Part shown: in pieces, positions 21,283-32,311 of the stretch | Position numbering within the stretch: the stretch's first letter is position 1 | Layout of the letters: every line of letters starts with the position of its first letter | From: Knoxdaviesia capensis | Lineage: Eukaryota; Ascomycota; Sordariomycetes; Microascales; Gondwanamycetaceae | Length of the DNA: 64,000 bases | Direction of reading: 5' to 3' | NCBI GenBank assembly: GCA_001510575.1 | Contig: LNGK01000002.1 | Location: 1,042,144-1,106,143, forward strand | Program-made: the position numbers and the translations under genes | The notes under the pieces: model-generated | What the model was told of the DNA's origin: nothing | Seen by the model: the letters and a program-made list of their open reading frames with translations, nothing else | Databases searched by the model: none

Positions 21283-24200
21283 CCCTTTCTTAATTAAAAC
21301 GTTATATACTAGAAGCCCTACGTGCTTTTTAAATAGAACTTTTCCTAATAGCTTAGTTAGTATAATATCCGTTAGTTATTTATTTAGTTATAGGGACGTA
21401 TTATACTCTAATATTAAGTTCTTATATTTAGTTAATCGTAGAGTAAAGAAGCGTATTAATGTATTTTAGGTTTAGTTAATATATAGGTTTCATAATAATA
21501 ATAATAATAGTAACGGTATCATCCTCTTAGAGGATAATATTTTAACGTAAAAGTTAAGCTTAGTTAGTAAATATTAAAGCTATACTAAGTAGTATATAGT
21601 CTCTTATAACGCGTAGATCTCTACTTTAGTAAAAGAATTAATAGTTGACTTTTATTATTTATTATATTAGCTAAGGTTATTATTAAGTATAATAACGTAT
21701 TTAGTAATTAATTTAAGTTTAGTATCTTTAGTATTATTATATAAGGTATTAGCCTAGGCGTTTAGTATCTAATCTTACGCTATAGGGCTCCTTTAATAAG
21801 TAATCCCCTTCTAAGCGTATCTAGTATATAGCGTAAGCTACGTTAGGCCGGGTCTAGTTTATAAGGTATAAGACCTTCCTTATTATCTAATAATATAAGC
21901 CTTAACTAATAAGTTATATATCTTTATACTTAAGGAGTAAAAATATAATTAGCTTTATTGATATAATTACGGTTTAGTAATTTAAAAGCTAAAAGTCCTC
22001 TAATATATCTCTAATATAAGTATCCAAGTTAATTAAAATACTATTATTCCCGATCTTCATAGCTATTCCTAAGAGCTATTTAGGTTCTCCTTAGTACTTA
22101 AAGATTAAGAAACTTATTAGGTTTTTTTTAAAATTAATTAGCTAATACTTTATTAAGGGAGAGGATTAGTAAGTTCTTAATATAAGAAGATATAACTACT
22201 TAGGTTAGGGTTATAATAAGTTACGTTATCTACTTAAAAATGCTTAAATCCGATTATTACGAGTACCTCTTAGAAACGAATCTACTACTATCTTCTTAAT
22301 TACTTTAGTTTATATATTAATTTTAATAAAATAAAATATTATTAAGCGTTTCTTACTTTCTATCTAACTTTTAAGGCTTCCTTAAGATATTTATTTAGGT
22401 ATTTATATATTATAAGCTTAGGGATAATATAGATTATTTCTTTAAGTTCTCTTTATAAGTAAGGAAAGGTTATATCTAGCTACTATAAAGTCGCTTTTAT
22501 CTTAATTATAGGGGTTAATAAAATTTTCTATATATCTAGAATTATAGTTAGTATAAAGGTTTTATAGAAGTTAACGCTTTTTCGTTATTAAAAGCTTTAA
22601 GTATACTATCTAACTTTCTTTTTAAGTTTATAACTTTTTATATTAATCTTTTATCGAAAAGTTAGTTTTATAATAATTAATTTCTTTAGAGGCTTTTCTT
22701 ATATTATCTCAAAAGTCTTATCTTAATAACCTTTTAAATTTTAATCTTAATAGCTTCTATCTATATACCTATAGCTTTCTAATCTTATTAAGGGTTATAT
22801 TTCAATACTTTATTAGTATTATATAAGTAAATTAAATTTGATACTGTTATAATAGTATTTCTTAGTAATTAGTTACTAGCTAATTTATTAAAGTCTTTAA
22901 GTTTATTTAATCTTAAAAGGTTTTAAGCTATAATTAGAGGATTCGTAGTTATGATTTCCTTCTTAATTAATAGGTCTTTTATATTAGATAATTCTAATAT
23001 AGTCGTTAGCTTTAATACCTTAATAGCTCTAATATACTAAATAATTCTAATAAGTTAAATAACCTTTTCTTAAGGATATTACTCTTATTAATAGTAATAT
23101 TAGCTTTTAATTAATATAACGCTCCTAAAACGTAAGATCGAATATACTTTTTATATAAAAGCTTATAGATACGTTCTTAAAATTAGGTATCTTTAGTAAT
23201 ATATACCTATCTAAATTCTAGAATCTATACTTTATAAAGATAACGGCTTTAATATCTAATTAAGATACCTTCTACGCCTATAGGTATTAGCTTAGTATTT
23301 TCGCTATTAAATTTAGCTCTTAATATCTTTTATTATTAGGGAGGGTTTATATATATAATATATCTAAAGCTTCGTATTTAAAGGTATAATATATTAACCT
23401 CGTTTATCTTATAAGCCTTCTAAAAGGCGTTAATTAGCGTTTTAAAGCTCTTAGAGATAACTATCTAATTAAGTATATAGACTGCCGCAGTTATAAGCTT
23501 GTTTTATAGCTCTAGCGGGATACTTTTAATAATAATATTTACTTTAGTCTTACAGCTATAAGACCTTACGGATACTATATTTAATACGCCTATTCTTGAC
23601 TAAGTAATATAAAAGGGGTATTATACACTTAACTCCCTATTTATAATAATAAATAGCTAGTTTCTTATTATTAGCGTTAGTACCGTCATTACTATAGAGC
23701 TTTTCAAGCTTTTAGCTTAGCTTTAGTACTTATCTCTTAATAGTTGTTTTAAAATATTTAAAAATGCTTTACTTTTCCAGGCCGTTCCTTATATTTGTTA
23801 TTAGTTTATTACCTTATTATAAATAAATAAGAAATAGCTATTTCCGCTTATAGATACTAGTTATATAATACTTATATCTATATAGATAACCTTTTTAAGT
23901 ACCTTAGAAGGTATTTTAGAATCTAGTAATATAAAAGATATTATCTTTTTAAGCTTATAGGTCTTATAAGGCTAAATAAACTTAGTTATATTCTTAATTA
24001 ATAATATAGTAACTACTTTAATTATATAAGACATAGCTACCTTTCTAAAGTAGTAAAGGCGCTAATATATAAGAGCTTCGCTTTCTAAAAACGTAAGTAG
24101 GGATACGTTAGCGTATATAGTATTATTAATCTTAATATATACGGTATAGCTTTTCTATCGAGTAAACTTATTTTTAGTTATATAGGCCTTGAAGCCTTCT

Positions 24201-26274
24201 TTTACTTCTAACGTAAAACCTCTTTTTATTAAAAGATAATAGTGATAACCTTATTTTTAATTATTAATTAGTTTATTATTAGAACGTACCTCTTTATATA
24301 TTAAATAGTTCTAGAGATAACGCTAATAAGGAAGGAAGGTAAAGTAATACTAGATATTAGTAATCTTAAGGTTTAATCTATTTTTTATCTAGAGTTAGAT
24401 AATTCTAATATATTAAACTCCTAGTAATCTACTCCTCAACTTAATTAAATTAGTAAAAGTCTTTAGAGAGCTTTATTTAAGATAAGTTATTTAAGATATA
24501 AGCGTCTAAGCCTATATTATAGATCTAATTTTAATAAATATAGTCGGCGGGGTAGGGCTTAAAGGGTCGTTAATCTATAGTAATATAAGTAATACTATAA
24601 AGAGTAGTTAGTTCCTTTATCTTAGTTTCCTTAAGTAATTTCTTATTTTTATTCTTTATAGACTAATTTCTTATTTTTATTCTTGATATACTTTTTTTTA
24701 AAGATTATAGTATTAACCATACCTAGCTTATAAATCTTCTTTTTATTTTTCGCCTATACTTAATACTTACTTATAATATAACCTTTTATATTATATTAAT
24801 AGTATTAAATATCGCTTTTCTTCTTAATAGGGATACTACTAGCGGTAGGCTTAAAGGGGGAGGGGGTATAGGGATCGGTTTTCTTTAAGCTTTTATCCTT
24901 CTTTTAGTTATTAAGGTATCTAGATTATTATAGATACGTAATATAATTTATATTCTTAAATAGCGGCTTTATCGCTAATATCTTTATTAAAATTCTTTAA
25001 GGTAGAGCGGAGGTTTCTATTAAGTTTAAGATAGCGGGTAGTAATATAATAGTATATACCTATCATAGTGAAGATAGTTAGGATTATAAGCTTTGTTAAT
25101 CTTCCTTTATATACTATAGAGATAAAACGATTTAGGATCTAATACGCCCCTTCCCTTAGTTCTATTCAAAAATTAAAAATTACTATAATATTCTTGATTC
25201 TTAACTCTCTAGTAACTTAAAAATACTATTTTAGTACTTTAATTAAGGTATAAGTATTTACCTTATTTTTAAATATAGAGGAAATCTTAAAAGAAATTAT
25301 TTATCTTATTATAGATATACGTTTATTACGAATTAAAGTTTTTAAAGCTATTTAATAAAAATACTTAATACGCTTAAAGTAGTGTTAAACTCTTTATACT
25401 AGCTAGCTTAAAGGTCTTATCGATAAGGATAGCGTAATTCTCAAGTTCTTCTATCTTAACCTTTATAGTTAAAGATTTATAGTTCCCGTTTTTATTCAAG
25501 TGTTCGTTATCTATAATCTCTAACTCGTATGCCAACTATTTAAAAGAGCATCTACGTTTTCCTTAGTTTTTATTACTTATAATTATTTATATAACCTTTT
25601 CCTATATCTTTATAACTTAATTAATTAAGAATCTCTACTACTCTAAACCTTTATTATAGCTTCTTAAATAAGAATCGCTTTCCTTTATTTCCCTTAGGTT
25701 CTTAGTAACTATCTTAGTTTTTATTTCTATAATCTATTCCTAAGGGATAAGAAGGTAGTAGATATCACGGGTATCTAAGGTATATATAGGGGTCTCTCTT
25801 TTAGATTCCAGGATAGCTTTATTAGTATTAACTAGAACCTTAGCTTCCTTCCTATAAACGTCTATATATTCGTCTTTAGATATCGCTTCTTAAATAGAAG
25901 CTTATAGCGCCTTATTACGTTATCTAGCTTCGTATTATCTCTATTACTTAGCCTTACGCTATCTTAGGCTCTAGCTCTTAGCTATATTATTTAGCTTCGA
26001 TATAGAAGACTTAGTTAGAGATAATATTTATTTTATAGTATCGTAGGGAGTAAAGTTAACTTAAGATAGGGGGGGGGGGCTAGTTTATTACTAAACTCGT
26101 TTAATCTTGAATGTAAAGAATTAGGGGGGTACTATAGCAGTTTTACGGCTTTAGTAGTATCTAAAAAGAAGGGGAAAGGCGATAGAAGTTTTCTCGGTTT
26201 CTATAGAATTAATAGGTTAGGGGGGTCGAAACGAAATGATAAAGGGTAGAGCTATAAGCTCTAGGCTTTTAACT

Positions 26275-26609
26275 TATTAGAAAATAGGTATTAGAGTTAG
26301 TAGAAGGATAGCTTTATCGCCTCTACTATTAAAAGGTAGGGATTAAGTTAGTAAGAAAGTTTTAATAACTATCTAGAAAAATATAACTAGAATAGGCGGG
26401 GGAGAACCTCTATTCTATCCTCCTAAGCTACTAGGCTTCTCCTCCCTAGGCTCTTAAATACCCTCTAGGCTTCTTATCTAGTCTATAGGCTTCCCTAAAT
26501 ATACTCTAGGCCTTTCTAGGCTTCCTAGAGCCTTCCTATAGCTAAAGGGCTTTCTATTAAAGCCTAATATCTATAGTATAAGTCTAACTACTATATCTAA
26601 TTCTTAATA
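26275..26609. repeat. Right LTR of nested element
   Basis: Direct repeat of 20,947-21,282, followed by the target duplication AACTT. A purine-rich stretch with a run of G lies upstream (about 26,218-26,250) and could be a polypurine tract if the element is read on the + strand. Confidence 0.88.
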
Positions 26610-26898
26610 AACTTAATTAAGAAAAGAAAAATTACTATTATAAAGATAGTTATTATATAAATAATAACTTAATAGAGTTCTAATATTAATACTATAGAGA
26701 AGACCTTTCAAGCGAAGCCTATTAAGATAAAAATAGCTAAGTAATAAAATTATAATCTTAGTAACTTATATTTAAGAGAACATCTAAATAAATTAGAAAT
26801 CTTTAATTAATTAATTAAGAAATTTTATAAAAGAATTTAAGAGCTATAGATATTATATTTATAGTATTAAGTTATAAAATAAAGCTAATAAAAGAATA

Positions 26899-28071
26899 CC
26901 CGTGCTACGTACCTACTAAAGTGGGTGCTCGTTACTAAGATAAACTAATTACTAAAATAAACTACTCTCCTTATTTTTGACTATAGAACTTCTTCCTCTT
27001 CCTACCTCTCTATTCTATACTTTATTTTCTTACTTTTTATATTATTCAATACTATATTTAAATAGCTACCTAACGAACTATTATATAAGAGCCTATCTAG
27101 TATAAGCTAGATAATTTCGATAACTTTCTTCGTTCCGTTACGAAGCGCTTCGATATCCTATACCCTACTTTCGTACGCTATTATAATAAGTATATTAATA
27201 ATAAACTAGAGTAGAAGCGAGTAGCTTTAAATATAAAGCTTACTATTATTAAGGAAGCTACTATTTATAGATATATTAATTAATAAGAGTAAGTTAATCT
27301 AGTTATCTATTAAAGCTTATACTTACTACTCGCTTCTATCTATATAAGGTTTAGCTTATTAGAGAAAACTAAATAGCTTATTTTATTAAGAGATATAGAT
27401 ATCTAGTTATATAGTAAGCTCTCTTAGATACTAATTAGTAAGTTAGTAAAGACCTTCCTCGCGTTAAAGAGTACTTCTATTACTTATAAGATACTATCTA
27501 GATTTATAGAATTACGTTATTAGATATATAGAATATAGATAAGACTAGTTTTTAGATTAGAGTTAGTAAAGCTAGCTTATTTCTTACTAAGAGAAAGCGA
27601 GCTTAATATCTAGCTATACTAGCTAATAGAGAGTTAGCTATTCTTATTAAAGTAATATCTTAATAAGATAAGGCGTTCCGAATAAATACGTTACTTAGCT
27701 CGTTCTAAAGCTAATACTTAGCTATAGTTAGGTAGTACGCTTACTATTAAAGACGTATAGAAGCTTATTATATAGCGGAAAGAGGATAAGGAGGTATAAG
27801 TAGTATAAGTAGTTAAGGTAGTAGAAAAACGGCTATATAGACGTTTTAAGCGTATTATTACCGAAACGGTACTTATAGCGCGGAAATAATATACTATAAG
27901 TAAACTCGATCTACTACTTATCTATAAGATAGGAAAGAAACTAAAATAGTTAAAGAGATAGGTAGTTATAGTTAAAATAAAATCTATAGTTAAAAATAAG
28001 GAAAGTAGTTTATTTTAGTAATTAGTTTATCTTAGTATAGAGCACCTACTTTAGTAGGTGCGTGGCACGGG
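26899..28071 (+). mobile_element. TIR DNA transposon copy A (pogo/Fot1-like remnant)
   Basis: About 1.17 kb with roughly 70-bp terminal inverted repeats starting CCCGTGC and ending GCACGGG, flanked by TA on both sides. An inverted second copy lies at 39,120-40,313. TA target duplication and long TIRs fit the Tc1/mariner-pogo superfamily. Broken + strand translation shows an N-terminal helix-turn-helix-like block and a basic C-terminal block resembling the ends of pogo/Fot1 transposases, with no room for a full DDE domain. I infer an internally deleted, non-autonomous derivative; this is tentative. Confidence 0.75.
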
Positions 28072-29151
28072 TACTATAAAAGAAAAAATATTTAGAAGAT
28101 ATAGAAGGTATACTTTACTATAAGATAAGACTATATATCCTAGATATATTACTTTTAAAAATAAAAACCTTAAAATAGTACTATAATAACTTACGCGTTA
28201 AGTATATAAAAATTATTATTAAGTTAATAATAAGAAAGTTCTACTAGAAAGGTATTTTAAAATACGTAATTAAGAATATATAAAGTTATATAAAGTATTA
28301 AAGTATAAAGAAACTTAAATATATAGTTAAATCATACTCCTTCCCTTATTAGATAGATATACCTACCTTATAAAGAAATCTTAATAGACTTTATTATAGG
28401 CTTATTAAATATAGCTAATACTTTAATATAATAGAGATATGATATAAATATAACTATAATATACTATGTAATAAGAATATTGTTTTTATTACGATTATAA
28501 AGATACTTATTATAATAGAATATATAGAAATTTCATTTAAGGAAATAGAACTAAAGAATAATATATTAAAGCATATTATTTTAAATAAAGATAAGCTTTT
28601 TTACTTTAAAATTCTAAAAACAATTCTATAAAGAAAAGTAAGTTAAAAAAATCATCTACTATATACTATTTATAGAGAAATAGCTTTATAGAAAAAACTA
28701 ACTAGGAATTAGAAACTTATCTAAGAGCTTACTTTTAATAAGATTTATACTCCTAGCTAAGATTCCTTAGAGATATAGAGTTTATTACAAACTATTATAT
28801 AAATTAAACCCTAAAAGTTTTACTTTATGAAACCTTGAATAAATACTATTTATAGCTTATAAAAATATTAAGTTCTTAGGGATAATTCTAAAAATTAAGA
28901 AAAGAATTAAAAAACTTATAAATATCTAGAAAAGGATATATAGGCTTATAAGAATATATATTATAAAGCTAAAAAAAAGTCAAGATATATTAAATAGTAT
29001 ATACTAAAAACCTATTGATTAATGAATATAATAAGATTAAATATAGAAATTTTCTAATTTAAGAAAAGTTGATAGAAACTAGTTTCAATTAGAATACTAA
29101 TATAGATTATATAGAATATAAGTAACTTTATATATATTGTATAATTATTAA

Positions 29152-29158
<7 letters not shown>

Positions 29159-29186
<28 letters not shown>
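29159..29186. repeat. (TA)n microsatellite
   Basis: TA dinucleotide run inside Gypsy-like copy i, in the region after the integrase trace. Confidence 0.85.
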
Positions 29187-29187
<1 letters not shown>

Positions 29188-30948
29188 CGTTTTCTTAATT
29201 ACGTTATTGAGCACTAGTACAGAAAAGTCTCTTAGATAACTCTCTTAAAATTAAAGGAGTCTAAAGAAGAATAAAAAGTAGAATAAACTATTAATATAAA
29301 GAAATAAAGTAATAACCTTATTTACTTGATTAAATAAAAATAGATAGCTTATCGAATATAATATATAGGAACTAGAGGAAAATCTCAAGAATATTTAATA
29401 GAAATTAAGATAATATAAAAAACTACTTGAAATAAATATAAGAAATAAGATAAATCAAAAAGATAGTTCTATATACTTAAGTAAATAAGTATATATATTA
29501 TCTAGAAGAGTCTTAAATATATAAGAAGAATCAATAGAGGCTTATATTAACTTTATAGAAATAAATAAGAGCTTATAGTTTAATTATTTTAATGTAAGCT
29601 AAGAAAAGAAGAATAGAAAAATATAAGTTTAAAAAGCTAGGAAAGAATCTAATACGAATAATAAACCTTCAAATAAAGAGTATATTCTAAATAAGTATCT
29701 ATAAAAAAAAAAGACTTTTACTTAGTAATAATATACGTAATATTATTAATATTATTAGCGTAGTAACACTATAGTAAAATATATAAAAGGATAGTTATAG
29801 AAATTCGTGTTAATATTAAAATAATACTTTGATACTTTCTTAGAAATAGCTTAATATTATAGTTCTAGAGGATAACTATATAGAAGCGGAATAAAAGATT
29901 TAAGAATTAAATGGTCTTAAAAAAGAGATTAAAGATTTTATTATATTATTTAGCTAATTAAAGAAAAGACGTTATTTAAGTTCAGAAAGTCGAAGAAATA
30001 AGTCTATAAGGTCTTTATAAAGACCTATTATAGTAGGTGTTTTTAGAGTAGGGTCTTAATTCTAATAAATAAATTATTAAGTTAGCTCTTATTAAAAACG
30101 AGCCAAAAAAGAAATAACTTAAAACTTAAGAAGAAAACTTAAATAAATAAGTAGAGACTTAGAAGAATATTTAACTACCTTCTTAAAAGCCTTAGAGATA
30201 AGACTAAAAGAAAAGTTTTATTAGTAACGATAATAAGCCCCTTTAAGAAAGAAGATAAAGAAATCTTATTAAAAACTTTAAAATATATAATAAAACTTCA
30301 AAAGAACTAAATATAAATATAAACGTACTAAGTATAACTACGAAGTATAGGCTTAATTCGTTAATAAGTTATTATAAAAGGATAAATTAAATAAGAAAGA
30401 GCTTAGGGAGCGCCCCTATTATAGATATAATAAACGTTATTATAAAGGTATATATAAATAAAATAAGAAGAATAAGGCTTATCGCTATAGCCTACTCCCT
30501 AACTAATAAGAGGGTTATAAGTCAAATATTTAATATAATTTAAAGGTATTAAGATATAAGGATTAATAGTAGTTATATTAGAGATAATAATATTTAAGAT
30601 ATTTCAAAAGAAATACTAAGAATAGATAAGGTAATAGATAAGAGAAAAGACAAAAGGAAAATACTAGATCTTATTTTAAAGAAAAGAAAAAAGGAAGGTA
30701 GATATACTTAAAAAGAAATCTACTATTAAAAGAAAAGCTATTATAAAAGCTTAAAGTATTAAAAAAAAGTAAATAAATATTCTAAAAGTAAATATTCTAA
30801 AAGTCTAAGCCGTTACTTAAGTAATATAAAAGCCTCTTATTATATTCTAAGAGACGGTAATAGAAAAAATAAAAGATTAGATGATAATAAAAAAGAAAAG
30901 TTACTAAGAGATAGTAATACGATATTACTTCTTAAAGAAAAAGTGAAT

Positions 30949-31312
30949 TATAGGACTATAACTAATAGTATAAATAAAAGTATAAAATGAAGGATAGGAC
31001 CTTAAGTAATCTAGAGAATAAACTAGAACTTAAGATACCTAAGAGATAAGTTAAACCTTAAAAATCTATAAAAGGATTATAATAGTAACTAAGGATTACT
31101 TTAGATCCTAGTTAGTTATACTTATAAGAAAACTCTATAAAAAATAGAGTTAGCCCTCTATAAACTAACTCTAATATAAAGAGGAAGAAAAGAAGGGGGG
31201 GGCTAAGGAAATAAAATTATAAGAAAAAGAGAAATTTCCTATAATTTAATAGAACTTAAAAGAGACTAAGGAAGATCTCTAACCTTGTAATATAATATAC
31301 CTTAATAACTAA
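30949..31312 (+). repeat. Right LTR of Gypsy-like copy i, 3' truncated
   Basis: Direct repeat of 18,162-18,564. Homology stops at about 31,312, some 40 bp before the expected LTR end, and is replaced by an inverted Copia LTR-like sequence. Confidence 0.75.
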
Positions 31313-31906
31313 TACTTATATAGTAACGTCTTATCAAATATTAAATATTAGTTATACTTATTTACTATCATTTATCTTATTATTTCTTATAACCTTTATA
31401 CCCCCCGGTAAAGTATATATTAATTAATTAATTTATAATTTAGTTATTTACTATTATTTATTATTATTATTTCAGGTATAAGGCCTATAACTCCTGACTA
31501 TACTAATATTAGCTTATATAAATATATATATATATAATTTTCTTATTTTATATTTAGCTTATCTCTAAATAATAAGAATTTATTCCGGTCTAATACTTTA
31601 GTAAAGCTGTAGCTTATTACTTAAATTTATATATTAAAGTAATATTTCTTCTTTTTATCCTACTTCTCTAACTTTATAATAGTCGATATCAATATATTTT
31701 ATTCTTTTATAGAATTCTAGATTATTAGTTAATTTAATAGCTAATATATTATCTTTCTATACTAAGGGTATATTAATATTATTATTAGTAAATACCTTTA
31801 ATAATAGTTTTATAATATAATTAAGGTATATTACTTCTTTTATAGCTTCGTTAAAAGCTATATATTTAGCCTCGGTACTAAATAGCTATAAAACCTATAT
31901 TACGCT

Positions 31907-32311
31907 TTACAAAGGAAGTCTTTTATAAGAGATAAAGGTTTAACTAGAAGTAATTATTATTAAGGTAGGTATATTATAAAGTTAGAGATCGTCCTTCGTC
32001 CCTTCTAAGTTCTATCGATTTATAGGAAATTTATCTTTTACTTATAATTTTCTTTCTTTAGCCCCCTTCTTTTTATCTCTTCCTTATATTAGAATTAGTT
32101 TAGAGGGCGAATTCTAGTCTTATAGAGTTTTCTTATAGGTATAGTTAACTAAGATCTAAGGTATTCCTTAATTATTATTATAATCCTTTTATAAAGCTTT
32201 AGGGTTTAACTTCTCTTTTAGGTATCTTAAGTTTAAGTTTATTCTTCATACTACTTAGGGTCTCTTCCCTTACTTTATACTTATACTTAGATTATTAATT
32301 ATAGTATTATA
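31907..32311 (-). repeat. LTR of Gypsy-like copy ii (3' LTR in element sense)
   Basis: Inverted homologue of the copy i LTRs, about 403 bp. Confidence 0.8.

Larger units (their letters stand above)
20947..26609. mobile_element. 5.66-kb LTR retrotransposon nested in Gypsy-like copy i
   Basis: Two near-identical LTRs (20,947-21,282 and 26,275-26,609) are flanked by the 5-bp target duplication AACTT (20,942-20,946 and 26,610-26,614). The LTRs begin and end with TA, as expected if the canonical TG...CA ends were RIP-mutated. The sister Gypsy-like copy carries the uninterrupted target at 34,972-34,976. The roughly 5-kb interior has no recognisable domain in the frames I read, so neither the superfamily nor the direction of transcription could be set. 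It keeps more CG and GC-rich patches than its surroundings. Confidence 0.85.
18162..31312 (+). mobile_element. Gypsy-like LTR retrotransposon, copy i, with nested insertions
   Basis: Bounded by directly repeated LTRs at 18,162-18,564 and 30,949-31,312. It is interrupted by another LTR element (20,947-26,609) and a TIR element (26,899-28,071). Removing these leaves about 6.3 kb, matching copy ii (6.5 kb). Degenerate protein traces, read through many stops, run in the + direction: a gag-like helical region near 19.1-19.35 kb, a reverse-transcriptase N-terminal region near 20.28-20.7 kb, and integrase-like sequence near 28.3 kb. This order fits Ty3/Gypsy. It is a dead copy. The right LTR lacks its last ~40 bp, where a Copia LTR sequence starts. 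Confidence 0.75.
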
